From contig JALSNP010000021.1 of assembly GCA_026986935.1 (NCBI GenBank), positions 1 to 16,143 on the forward strand: a DNA stretch of 16,143 nucleotides, in the 5' to 3' direction. Every line of letters starts with the position of its first letter. Within the stretch, counting starts at the first letter, position 1. Under the pieces are notes generated by a model, which was not told the origin of the DNA, ran no database searches, and saw only the letters and a list, made by a program, of their open reading frames with translations. Below are positions 7,410 to 14,345 of the stretch, piece after piece. Position numbers and translations under genes: made by a program. The DNA is from Pyrodictiaceae archaeon. GTDB taxonomy: Archaea > Thermoproteota > Thermoprotei_A > Sulfolobales > Pyrodictiaceae.

Positions 7410-8651
7410 CTATTTCGATAAAGCTGCTATTATGGAGTCCATGTCCGCTATATCGGTGTTTCCTAGCTTCATCATGATGTAGTAGTTTAGGTTCCTTGAG
7501 CTGATTATCAGTACTGGGAGCCCCCTTGCCAGCTCTAATGGTTTTACACGAATAGGCTTCGTAGCTATTGTTGCCGGGGCCGGGATAGTGGTGGTGCTCT
7601 GCGCCGAGTTGCTGCTCTTGCACAGCCCTATGATTCTATGGTATGTTTCTAGGGGTGTTAGGTTTCTTTGAGCTAGGTTCGCGTATATATTAATTGAGCG
7701 CCTATCCGTATTCGCCGCGTAGGCGGCTATTCCGAGGCCTATTTTTCCCCGCTCATATAGTGTGATGATATGTTTTAAGACGGGGCTATCTGCTTGGCTG
7801 CACATAGTGTCTAGGTTGCCTAGCACTATGAGTATGGTCGTGCTCCTCTTTCTAAGCGAGATGGTGAGGAGGGCTTTCTCTGGCACTGCATTCTTTCCCA
7901 CCACGACAGCATTGACTATGCCTAGGTCGTAGAGAGTCCACCCCATTCGCTTGAACACGTAATAGTTGCTATTGATGCGCATCAGCGTGGGGGTTAACCA
8001 GCCCAGATCATAGCTACTATATAGAACCGGGGCTGGGAACACAGGGTTGCTCGGCAACGTGTGGTTGAAGCTGCTTATTATTGTTGCCGAGTTTATGCTC
8101 GTAGCTGCGCGAGTTGATAGCTCCGGTAGCTCGGATAGAAGCTGTGCCTTCTTTACGCGCACTAGGCTTGGTAACGGGTTGATGACTATGAGCTCTGCTC
8201 TCCGCTTATACCGGGGTGCTGGCATATCCTCGCCGCCATAGCTGTATGTTTCGTAAGCAAGCCTTGCGCAGATATCTGCGCGTATAGGGAAGTAGCCCTT
8301 ACCGATACTAGTATTCACGATAATAGAGGAAAGCCTCTTTACAACGCTCTCTCCCTTCACAACCACGTACGGGTAAACGGGTAGCCCGTGAAGCCCTATA
8401 TCGTCTTCATGCGCTACACAGTACTTGGTATAGCTGGGAAGCTTGCCTACCCATTCAGCGCTAAGCCGGAGTATCAAGTGCTCAGCCAACAAGCCCTGCC
8501 TATCAGTATATACAACTATTACCGCGTCCTTAGCCGATAAGCATCCAGGCGTAGTTATACGCGGGCTACTCCACCAAGCCCACCACATGGCAACCAATAC
8601 AGCGGCCAGCAGCACTACACCGACTAGGAGGAGCACTGTATCCCTTCGCAC
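7410..8651 (-). CDS. Unrecognised membrane-anchored extracytoplasmic protein
   Basis: I do not recognise this protein. The open frame extends back to TTG 8705, but GTG 8651 is the better start: GGGAG (8663-8659) precedes it by 7 bases, and the product then begins MRRDTVLLL, with two arginines before a hydrophobic segment at about 5-27. The result is a signal anchor with about 385 residues outside the membrane. Two regions look like degenerate thioredoxin folds. One runs from AVIVVYTDRQ to GLPVYPYVVVKG (about 43-100) and the other from TILIVLGNLDTMC to GLPVLIIS (about 272-385), each ending in a possible cis-proline strand, but neither has a CxxC pair. A Ser/Thr/Pro-rich linker lies at about 348-366. 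The gene is convergent with the KH gene. The reading frame is convincing; the fold is inference. Confidence 0.75.
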   Translation of the reverse strand: MRRDTVLLLVGVVLLAAVLVAMWWAWWSSPRITTPGCLSAKDAVIVVYTDRQGLLAEHLILRLSAEWVGKLPSYTKYCVAHEDDIGLHGLPVYPYVVVKGESVVKRLSSIIVNTSIGKGYFPIRADICARLAYETYSYGGEDMPAPRYKRRAELIVINPLPSLVRVKKAQLLSELPELSTRAATSINSATIISSFNHTLPSNPVFPAPVLYSSYDLGWLTPTLMRINSNYYVFKRMGWTLYDLGIVNAVVVGKNAVPEKALLTISLRKRSTTILIVLGNLDTMCSQADSPVLKHIITLYERGKIGLGIAAYAANTDRRSINIYANLAQRNLTPLETYHRIIGLCKSSNSAQSTTTIPAPATIATKPIRVKPLELARGLPVLIISSRNLNYYIMMKLGNTDIADMDSIIAALSK

Positions 8652-8753
8652 ACAGAATCTCCCGAGGATAACTCTACAGAAATAACTGTAATAACCCCGC
8701 TGCAAACAAAGACAAAAATACTACATGGAGGCTCCCCACAGAGAGCTGGGTAA

Positions 8754-8877
8754 GGGGCCGTCGTCTAGCTTGGTCCAGGATGCCGGCCTGGGGACCAGTC
8801 CCCGCGAGGGCCGGTGTCCCCGGCCCGCGTGGCCGGAGCGCCGGTGATCCCGGGTTCAAATCCCGGCGGCCCCACCA
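8754..8877 (+). tRNA. tRNA-Pro(GGG), interrupted by an intron, CCA encoded
   Basis: The acceptor stem GGGGCCG (8754-8760) pairs fully with CGGCCCC (8867-8873), followed by A and an encoded CCA (8875-8877). The D arm contains TAGCTTGGT. The anticodon stem is CCGGC (8783-8787) with GCCGG (8840-8844). The T arm is CCGGG-TTCAAAT-CCCGG (8850-8866). After removing 8794-8838, the anticodon loop reads C-T-GGG-G-C, so anticodon GGG (8790-8792) decodes proline CCC/CCU. The canonical 37/38 intron position supports the assignment. It stands between divergent protein genes and is probably transcribed alone. Confidence 0.95.
8794..8838 (+). other. Archaeal tRNA intron (45 bases) at position 37/38
   Basis: The exon/intron junctions fit a canonical bulge-helix-bulge. 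CTGG (8788-8791) pairs with CCGG (8833-8836) as the 4-bp central helix. Its flanking 3-base bulges are GG|A (8792-8794) and AG|C (8837-8839), cut after the second base. Inside the intron a GC-rich hairpin forms from GGGCCGG and CCGGCCC around TGTCC, extended by a CGC/GCG pairing. The tRNA splicing endonuclease would remove it. Confidence 0.88.
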
Positions 8878-8927
8878 TCCTCCTGCCCCATCAACCCCTT
8901 CGCAAGGGACTATTGGCTAAACCTGTG

Positions 8928-8935
8928 CTATATAC
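8928..8935 (+). promoter_or_regulatory. TATA-like box upstream of the small membrane protein
   Basis: CTATATAC lies about 50 bases after the tRNA. A transcript would start near 8957, roughly 26 bases before TTG 8983. No good ribosome site is visible downstream. Confidence 0.35.
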
Positions 8936-8982
8936 TAGGAGTATGCACCGCTGATGCACTAACCATAATTCAGTGTAACAGG

Positions 8983-9258
8983 TTGCTTATTCTTCATGAG
9001 TTGCTAGCAATGGGTCTTCGTGGCACCATGGGTTCGAGGATAGGGGTTTTCGTATCAATGTTTATGGCTATATTTCTCCTCGTATTTATGCCCTTTACCT
9101 CGATTTGTAAGCCGGGAGAGCTGCTAGGTCCTAGAAGCTTTGTACTTGATCCTAGTTGTAAAGCCTCTTCGGTAACTGCGCTCATACTCTCCATAGGCAT
9201 CGGGTTAGCTGCTGCCTGGATTGCACACAGTTTGACGAGTAGACGTTACCCCTTATGA
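8983..9258 (+). CDS. Small two-helix membrane protein, function unknown
   Basis: This is a 91-residue open frame of unknown function. It has two hydrophobic segments, IGVFVSMFMAIFLLVFM (about 20-36) and VTALILSIGIGLAAAWIA (about 64-81). Between them is an 18-residue stretch bounded by two cysteines (C42 and C59), which could form a disulfide outside the cell. The C terminus SRRYPL is basic, favouring both ends inside. The start is unclear: TTG 8983 gives the full length, and ATG 9010 or 9028 would shorten the N-terminal tail without touching the helices. None has a clear ribosome site. Its stop is 8 bases from the convergent methyltransferase stop. A hydrophobic pattern with a paired-cysteine loop argues for a real gene, but only moderately. 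Confidence 0.5.
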   Translation: MLILHELLAMGLRGTMGSRIGVFVSMFMAIFLLVFMPFTSICKPGELLGPRSFVLDPSCKASSVTALILSIGIGLAAAWIAHSLTSRRYPL

Positions 9259-9266
9259 GGCATTGG

Positions 9267-9887
9267 CTAGGTGCATGCATGGGTATTCTTTACAGCCCCT
9301 AGTACACCCATCTGGGTCGGGATTATCACTGGTATCCATGGCTGCCTTGATACGTGCTCGAAGAATGTCCTAGGGGGTCTGGGCACGAAGGCGTTATGGA
9401 ATAAGGCTATGCCGTGTGGTCGTAGCTTATGGGCTAATAGCTCTAGGGCGTGTAGGTACTCGTTTTTATCGATATCTACAAAAGCTATATCGACTTCGCA
9501 ACTACCCAGTTTCTCTAAGTACTTTATTGCATTCATTTCGACTACTTCGATCTCTACAGACTTTGTAGGGAGGTTGCCGAGCACCCTGCGAGCATAGCTT
9601 GCCCTAATCTTATCCTGCTCTACTGCAACAACTTTACACGCTATTCCGCGGCTCTCGCAAATAGGCGCGATGCCTGCTACAAGCCATAGCGTGGAATACC
9701 CTATGCCCGCGCCTAGGTCTAGTACGAGGAGCCCCTTGTCGGCACGCGAAGCATATGCATAAGCCATGCTTTGTAGAACGAACCCGTCCTCCTCGCTTAT
9801 AGACGGGATCGCAAACCTCATAGACAAGTCGCGTACGGCACGAATATACTCGAACAATTTACCAGTAATATACGGGTCCATGGGCAT
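9267..9887 (-). CDS. SAM-dependent O-methyltransferase-like protein (COMT-type family)
   Basis: The 206-residue protein has a class I methyltransferase core. Motif I is LVLDLGAGIGYSTLWL (54-69), an acidic ribose-contact residue is E90 in VVAVEQDK, and VDIDKNEYLHALELL (137-151) matches the metal/catalytic DxDK..Y segment of catechol-type O-methyltransferases, followed by FHNAF (163-167). Family members usually have DN at that last site; here it is HN, so metal binding may differ. The C terminus MGVLGAVK fits the family. The ATG at 9887 follows GGTGAT by 9 bases, and M3 is an alternative start. It begins 20 bases after the transporter gene on the same strand, so the two are likely one operon. 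The methyl acceptor is unknown. Confidence 0.85.
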   Translation of the reverse strand: MPMDPYITGKLFEYIRAVRDLSMRFAIPSISEEDGFVLQSMAYAYASRADKGLLVLDLGAGIGYSTLWLVAGIAPICESRGIACKVVAVEQDKIRASYARRVLGNLPTKSVEIEVVEMNAIKYLEKLGSCEVDIAFVDIDKNEYLHALELLAHKLRPHGIALFHNAFVPRPPRTFFEHVSRQPWIPVIIPTQMGVLGAVKNTHACT

Positions 9888-9907
9888 CCCTTGTCCATCA
9901 CCCAGGG

Positions 9908-10798
9908 TTATTGTATATGGTTATCTCTTGGGGCCTCTTGCTCTAGTAGTACCAGTGCAGCGGATAATAAGACTATAATACTGCCGATTATCTGTACTAG
10001 TGCTAGGTTCTCATGAAGAATAATATGGGCTAGCAGAATCGCGCCAACGGGTTCTAATAAAGACATTATAGCCACTTTATAGGCGTCGGTAATAGCTAGT
10101 GCACGGACATGCAGCAAGTATGGAATAATCATAGTGAATAAGCCGAGGTACAGGATGCCTATGATATCGCTACTGTTCGGTTTAGTAACGGGGTGCACCA
10201 CTATTGCAACCATTATTGACGCGTATAATAGACTATGTAGACCAGTCTCGGCTACGCTAGCTCCCCTCCGCGAAGCCAGCTTTGCCAACAACATGTATGC
10301 TGCATAGGAGAGGCCGGAGCCCAAGCCATATAGTAGCCCGATGTACTGGCCCACGCTTACAGAGGGTAATGATATGAGCACAATGCCTAAGAAGCCCAAT
10401 AATGCCGCTAAATAGCCTAGGAGCTTAACCGGCTCAGAGAGAAGGGGGCCAAGAAGCACAACCCATATGGGGGCTGTGTATAGGAGAATTGCTGCAAGAC
10501 CCGCCCCTATGTACTCGATCGCCTTAAGGTATAGGACGAAAAGAGGCCCCAGGGAGAAAAACCCTATAATAAAAGACCATTTCCCGGGCCTATGCCGCGT
10601 GATAGCAATCACCGATAGCGAGGCTAGCCCGCCTAGAGCGGGGCGCCCCAGTATCAGCCAGCTAGCATGGGCCCCAGCTGATAGTGATAGCTTGTACACA
10701 ATACCTATTGTGCTCCATAGGAGCGCGGCTGTGGACGCGTATACAGCCCAACGCACAGTACTAGGGCGGGGGCTTTGCTTCGCTAAGGAGGAGGCCAT
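9908..10798 (-). CDS. EamA/DMT-family transporter, ten membrane segments
   Basis: The 296-residue protein is an integral membrane carrier of the drug/metabolite transporter superfamily. I see about ten hydrophobic segments arranged as two EamA-type halves of five. The first half includes STAALLWSTIGIVYKLSLSA and GAGLAAILLYTAPIWVVLLG. The second half includes LGLFTMIIPYLLHVRALAIT and SLLEPVGAILLAHIILHENL, where the E before PV is typical of the family's last helices. The length is normal. A TATA-like box at 10827-10834 predicts a leader of about 10 bases and no clear ribosome site. The methyltransferase gene follows by 20 bases, so a methylated or to-be-methylated metabolite is a possible substrate, though nothing in the sequence names it. 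Confidence 0.9.
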   Translation of the reverse strand: MASSLAKQSPRPSTVRWAVYASTAALLWSTIGIVYKLSLSAGAHASWLILGRPALGGLASLSVIAITRHRPGKWSFIIGFFSLGPLFVLYLKAIEYIGAGLAAILLYTAPIWVVLLGPLLSEPVKLLGYLAALLGFLGIVLISLPSVSVGQYIGLLYGLGSGLSYAAYMLLAKLASRRGASVAETGLHSLLYASIMVAIVVHPVTKPNSSDIIGILYLGLFTMIIPYLLHVRALAITDAYKVAIMSLLEPVGAILLAHIILHENLALVQIIGSIIVLLSAALVLLEQEAPRDNHIQ

Positions 10799-10826
10799 GT
10801 AACCACAGCCCAGAGCAACGTTACCA

Positions 10827-10834
10827 CTATAAAC
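10827..10834 (-). promoter_or_regulatory. TATA-like box for the transporter-methyltransferase operon
   Basis: On the minus strand this reads GTTTATAG. A transcript start about 22-25 bases downstream falls near 10808, leaving only about 10 bases before ATG 10798. It lies in the 83-base gap after the dCTP deaminase stop, so the transporter pair can be expressed separately from the upstream biotin ligase/dcd genes. Confidence 0.5.
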
Positions 10835-10881
10835 ATGGTGAGATACGCGATCTTCCCAAAATTCATCGCAAAACGGCCAGC

Positions 10882-11418
10882 TTATCTGGGATCAAGTCTT
10901 GGAGGGGTTACGCCTCTCTGACCCTGATACTTGCCACTATACGGTTTTGCCACCGGGCTCGTAGTCTTAACGAATAATACGTGTAGGAACCTCTGGCCAG
11001 GGTACAATCTTATGGGATACGCTGAGCCGATAATCTCTATTGTCACCTGGCCGCAGAACCCCGCGTCAATGACAGTAGGCGGTACAAATAATCCTAGACG
11101 GGCGAAGGTACTTCGGACATTAACGAGGCCTACAAGGTCGTCGGGCAAGCAGACCGTTTCTAGAGTGGTGGCGAGGACGTGCTCATACGGGTTAATGGTT
11201 ATCCCTTTATCGGGGCTTGCCCTACGACATATATAATATCGCTCCTTGTCAAAGGGCTTCCTAGTATCAAGCTCCGGGGCCTTGTTATTAAAGCGGCAAA
11301 ACTCTTCACCTAGGTGTAGATCCACCCCGTTTTCGCGTATAGTGTCCTCGAAGAGGGGGTCTATTCGTAGTAAGTTCTTTTGAACATACCAAGCTATATC
11401 CCTATCAGAAAGTATCAT
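10882..11418 (-). CDS. dcd: dCTP deaminase (dUTPase superfamily)
   Basis: The enzyme deaminates dCTP to dUTP, feeding dTTP synthesis; some archaeal relatives also release pyrophosphate. From ATG 11418 the protein is 178 residues and starts MILSDRDIAWYV, a typical family N terminus. Conserved parts are RENGVDLHLGEEF (28-40), NVRSTFARLGL (100-110, substrate-binding arginines) and VIDAGFCGQVTIE (116-128), where E128 matches the catalytic glutamate. The frame runs back to ATG 11508, which overlaps the biotin ligase stop as ATGA. ATG 11418 is preferred because AGGTGA lies 7 bases before it and the length fits. It lies downstream of the biotin ligase on the same strand. I cannot tell a mono- from a bifunctional enzyme by eye. 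Confidence 0.92.
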   Translation of the reverse strand: MILSDRDIAWYVQKNLLRIDPLFEDTIRENGVDLHLGEEFCRFNNKAPELDTRKPFDKERYYICRRASPDKGITINPYEHVLATTLETVCLPDDLVGLVNVRSTFARLGLFVPPTVIDAGFCGQVTIEIIGSAYPIRLYPGQRFLHVLFVKTTSPVAKPYSGKYQGQRGVTPPRLDPR

Positions 11419-11504
11419 GACTGGTTCACCTGTCCTAAACCCCGGGCTCATGCTCCTCGCTGTTCCAGGCTGCTTCTCCTCAATTGTTTTCGATAAGACT
11501 ATCC

Positions 11505-12245
11505 TCATATAAGAGGAATAGGGGTTATAGAGATAGGGCCTCTGGCCCGCTTATCCATATCATTGCACGTCCATGTACTTATACCGCAACATTCTATTCT
11601 TATAATAGCGTTGTTCTCCGTTCTCACCAATAATGCACCGCTCGGGGTGAGGCCGAGCGATACCCCCCTTATATCGCCTTTCTCGGTCATAACGTGGACG
11701 TTGCATCCTCTTAGGAGATCCCTCCTCGACGCCTCCCATAGACAGTCCTCGGGATCTGCTAAGGCTCGCCCTATCCCCCGGATCACGGAGACATATACAT
11801 CGCCTAGCCCTCCCCTAAACCCGTAACTGGCTAGCTTGGTGCCACCTGGCGGAACAGGATTATAGACGTTAATCCCTACCCCTATTCGTAGCAACCCTGA
11901 TCTATAAGTTATGAGTATTCCACCGAGCTTCCCCCTCCCAATATATAGGTCGTTAGGCCATTTAACACGAATAACCCGGCGAACTGATTTAGGTAATAAT
12001 CTCTCGATCTCCTCGGCTACGCACCCCCCTACGGCCACGGGGAGCCATAAGGGAGGGGGGTTGTGTTTTGCGACGAAAGTCAGCCATGCGCCGCCCCGGG
12101 GGCTTACCCATCTACCGCTTCTCCCCCTACCACTGGTCTGCTCCAGGGCTATTACCACTCCTGGCAGCTCTGGCGGGATAAGCTTCATTGTTGTCTCCAC
12201 GGTGTCGTATATCTCTATGCTTTGCGGCTCAAGCATTACCTCCAA
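11505..12245 (-). CDS. birA: Biotin protein ligase, without a DNA-binding domain
   Basis: This enzyme joins biotin to AMP and transfers it to a lysine of the biotin carrier protein. Seen: EQTSGRGRSGRW (35-46, biotin/AMP-binding loop), RVKWPNDLYIGRGKLGGIL (93-111, with the catalytic KWPND lysine) and IGVGINV (121-127), then a short C-terminal SH3-like part. There is no N-terminal helix-turn-helix, so it is the non-regulatory type at 246 residues. The start is TTG 12245 or ATG 12236. A TATA-like box at 12263-12271 would start the transcript near 12243, so the message may be leaderless, which would explain the missing ribosome site. It is divergent from the biotin carboxylase gene, whose partner carrier is its evident substrate. 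Its stop is 86 bases before the preferred dcd start. Confidence 0.95.
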   Translation of the reverse strand: MEVMLEPQSIEIYDTVETTMKLIPPELPGVVIALEQTSGRGRSGRWVSPRGGAWLTFVAKHNPPPLWLPVAVGGCVAEEIERLLPKSVRRVIRVKWPNDLYIGRGKLGGILITYRSGLLRIGVGINVYNPVPPGGTKLASYGFRGGLGDVYVSVIRGIGRALADPEDCLWEASRRDLLRGCNVHVMTEKGDIRGVSLGLTPSGALLVRTENNAIIRIECCGISTWTCNDMDKRARGPISITPIPLI

Positions 12246-12262
12246 GGTGCTTGGCCCCGCAG

Positions 12263-12271
12263 CCTTATATG
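12263..12271 (-). promoter_or_regulatory. TATA-like box for birA, predicting a leaderless message
   Basis: On the minus strand this reads CATATAAGG, about 25 bases before the TTG at 12245. A transcript would therefore begin at or next to the start codon. Confidence 0.5.
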
Positions 12272-12284
12272 CGACAGTAGTCGA

Positions 12285-12306
12285 AGACTCTTATCGCCAA
12301 AAGTCT
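12285..12306. repeat. Short inverted repeat between the divergent birA and biotin carboxylase promoters
   Basis: AGACT (12285-12289) and AGTCT (12302-12306) are separated by 12 bases. They lie between the birA TATA-like box and the CTTTAAATT box of the carboxylase gene, where a repressor could act on both. The arms are only 5 bases, so chance is quite possible. Confidence 0.2.
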
Positions 12307-12310
12307 AAAC

Positions 12311-12319
12311 CTTTAAATT
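12311..12319 (+). promoter_or_regulatory. TATA-like box for the biotin carboxylase/carrier operon
   Basis: CTTTAAATT predicts a transcript start near 12341, giving a leader of about 29 bases that carries GGGTG (12356-12360) before GTG 12370. Confidence 0.5.
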
Positions 12320-12369
12320 TGACCAAACATGATGGTTACTCGGCGCTTCTGGTAAGGGTGCTGTTCACC

Positions 12370-13878
12370 GTGCCCCGCAGAGTCTTAATAGCAGCGCGCG
12401 GCGAAATAGCTATTCGCGTGGCAAGGGCTGCACGCGAGCTAGGCTGGGAACCCATCACCATATACGAGGAGAGCGACAAGCCAAGCCCCCACGTACGTGC
12501 AGGCGTTCTATCCTTCCCCGTAAAAAGCTACACTGATGCGTACAGCATAATAGACGTAGCTATTAAAGCTGACGCTGACGTGATACACCCGGGTTACGGC
12601 TTCTTATCCGAGAACCCCGATTTCGCGGAAAAGGTTCTAGACCACGGCATCGGCTGGGCCGGGCCAAGCCCCAGGTCGATGAGGCTCCTCGGCGACAAGA
12701 ACTCGGCTAAGGGCTTAGCCGAGAAGCTCGGCATACCTACCCTCTCCTGGTGCGAGGCTAGGAGCCCGGAAGAGGCTAGGAGATGCGCTGACCGGATAGG
12801 CTACCCAGTTATACTCAAAGCAAGCCTAGCTGGCGGCGGCAGGGGGAGCAGAGTAGCGTATACACCGGACGAGGTTGAGCAAAGCTTTAAGATAATAGAG
12901 ATGGAGGCCAAGCTGGGGTTCGGGAAGCCTGGCGTAATATTTGTAGAGAAGTTCATTAAACACGCGAGACATATCGAGGTACAGATACTAGGCGATGGAG
13001 CTGGCACTGTTCTACACCTCTTCGAGAGGGAGTGCAGCCTCCAAAGGAGGAGGCAGAAAATACTCGAGGAGGCACCGAGCCCCTTCGTGGAAAGAGTCGA
13101 GAAGATACATAGGCTACGAGAAGAGCTGACGAAATACGCTATCGCGCTAGGAGAGGCTGTTGACTACTCTAGTGCCGGAACAGTTGAGTTCGTAGTGGAT
13201 CAGCAAGGAAGGCCTTATCTTATAGAAGTCAATACAAGGCTCCAAGTCGAGCACGGTGTCACCGAGGAGGTTACTGGCGTGGATATAGTGAAACAGCAAC
13301 TACTCGTGGCCGCTGGGTACCCCCTGCCCATAAGCCAGCAAGACATAAAGCTACATGGATGGGCCATTGAGGCACGCATATACGCTGAGGACCCTGCCAA
13401 CGGTTTTCGTGCATCCGAGGGGGTGCTTAGACGATACATTGAGCCCCGAGGCCCCGGTATAAGGGTTGACTCAGCCGCGGAGGAAGGCATGCCGATAAAC
13501 ACTAAGTATGATACTCTTATCGCGAAAATAATTGCGAGAGGTTTTTCGCGGAACGAGGCTATTTCTAAGCTCCGCTGGGCGCTAAGAGAGACGCTAATAG
13601 CTGGAGTAGAAACTAACTTGGACCTTCTACGAGTCATAGTGGATCAGCCATGGTTCGCCGACGCAGAGTACGACACTAGGATCATAGAGAATAGGCTTAA
13701 TGAACTAGTGAACGAGGTTAAGAGGAGAAGAAGCATAGTAAAAACAATAGCTGCCCAGATCCCAGCCAGTACTACTGCCCCAAGGCTAGACAGCTATAAC
13801 AGTGATAGCTCCTCTATAGTGATGAACCATGGCTATGGGTGGCCCTGGCCACCGTGGAGAAGAACGCTACACTCCTAA
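12370..13878 (+). CDS. accC: Biotin carboxylase subunit of acyl-CoA carboxylase
   Basis: This ATP-grasp enzyme carboxylates biotin on its carrier protein with bicarbonate and ATP. Conserved parts: RVLIAARGEIAIRVA (4-18), HPGYGFLSEN (73-82), LKASLAGGGRGSRV (149-162, ATP-binding glycine loop), FERECSLQRRRQK (218-230), EFVVDQQGRPYLIEVNTRLQVEH (273-295, metal ligand E286 and the RLQVEH motif), and a C-terminal domain with INTKYDTLIAKI. The length of 502 is normal. Unusual residues are A9, where ANRGEIA is usual, and S160, where the usual loop has Met. GTG 12370 has GGGTG 9 bases upstream; GTG 12358 is an alternative. The frame stays open far upstream, but that part is antisense to birA. The last 50 bases overlap the carrier gene out of frame, and the tail WPWPPWRR is atypical. 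Confidence 0.95.
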   Translation: MPRRVLIAARGEIAIRVARAARELGWEPITIYEESDKPSPHVRAGVLSFPVKSYTDAYSIIDVAIKADADVIHPGYGFLSENPDFAEKVLDHGIGWAGPSPRSMRLLGDKNSAKGLAEKLGIPTLSWCEARSPEEARRCADRIGYPVILKASLAGGGRGSRVAYTPDEVEQSFKIIEMEAKLGFGKPGVIFVEKFIKHARHIEVQILGDGAGTVLHLFERECSLQRRRQKILEEAPSPFVERVEKIHRLREELTKYAIALGEAVDYSSAGTVEFVVDQQGRPYLIEVNTRLQVEHGVTEEVTGVDIVKQQLLVAAGYPLPISQQDIKLHGWAIEARIYAEDPANGFRASEGVLRRYIEPRGPGIRVDSAAEEGMPINTKYDTLIAKIIARGFSRNEAISKLRWALRETLIAGVETNLDLLRVIVDQPWFADAEYDTRIIENRLNELVNEVKRRRSIVKTIAAQIPASTTAPRLDSYNSDSSSIVMNHGYGWPWPPWRRTLHS

Positions 13879-14320
13879 ACTACTTCGACTACGAAGGCTC
13901 CACGACAATCTCTACGAGGCCGAGCTTATCACAGAACAGGGTGAGAGGCTAAGACTCCAAGTCATCGTCAATAATGACATCGTTGAAACGCCTTTCGGCC
14001 GATACCACTTATCCAGCATAGGTCTCGTAGAAACAGAGCCCACGAGCACGAGTAGCTCCGCTGAATCATGGCTTGTCGAATTCAACACCCACACTGGCGA
14101 GCTCAGGGCAAAACTATCTATGAAAATCGTGGAGATCTCTAAGAAGCCCGGAGAGCGCGTAAAGGAGGGAGAAAGAATAGCTGTAATAGAGACCATGAAG
14201 ATGCTTAATGACGTGCATTCTCCCTGCAATGGAGAGATTATTGAGATAACTCAACCGGGCCAAGGCTTATCTCCTGGAGGCTTATTAGCAAAAATAAAGT
14301 GCGAAAAGAAACAAGAGTAA
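13829..14320 (+). CDS. accB: Biotin carboxyl carrier protein
   Basis: The 163-residue protein carries biotin between the carboxylase and the carboxyltransferase. The C-terminal biotinyl domain (about 92-158) contains VIETMKMLND, with K124 as the biotinylated lysine in TMKM and a Met on each side as usual. The matching half-repeat KIVEISKKPGERVKEGE lies before it. The N-terminal part (11-70) is a beta-rich segment seen in acyl-CoA and pyruvate/oxaloacetate carboxylase carriers, joined by a Thr/Ser-rich linker (71-78). ATG 13829 lies inside the carboxylase gene, giving a 50-base overlap in a different frame; ATG 13835 is also possible. The arrangement implies translational coupling with the carboxylase subunit. 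I am confident of the role. Confidence 0.94.
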   Translation: MAMGGPGHRGEERYTPKLLRLRRLHDNLYEAELITEQGERLRLQVIVNNDIVETPFGRYHLSSIGLVETEPTSTSSSAESWLVEFNTHTGELRAKLSMKIVEISKKPGERVKEGERIAVIETMKMLNDVHSPCNGEIIEITQPGQGLSPGGLLAKIKCEKKQE

Positions 14321-14345
14321 GAATTATGTGATTAAATTAAACAAT

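Noticed and set aside
8652..8705. TTG 8705 as the start of the membrane-anchored protein
   Set aside because: There is no ribosome site before it, and the 18 added residues put polar and cysteine residues ahead of an otherwise standard signal anchor.
11911..12369. A long open frame upstream of the biotin carboxylase, in frame with it (about 150 extra codons)
   Set aside because: It runs antisense through birA, which has clear catalytic motifs; the composition is Pro/Ser/Thr-rich shadow sequence, and the carboxylase motif starts right after GTG 12370, which has a ribosome site.
13817..13880. GTGATGA at 13819, resembling a C box of a C/D guide RNA
   Set aside because: No CTGA box at suitable spacing follows, and the bases are explained by overlapping coding frames.
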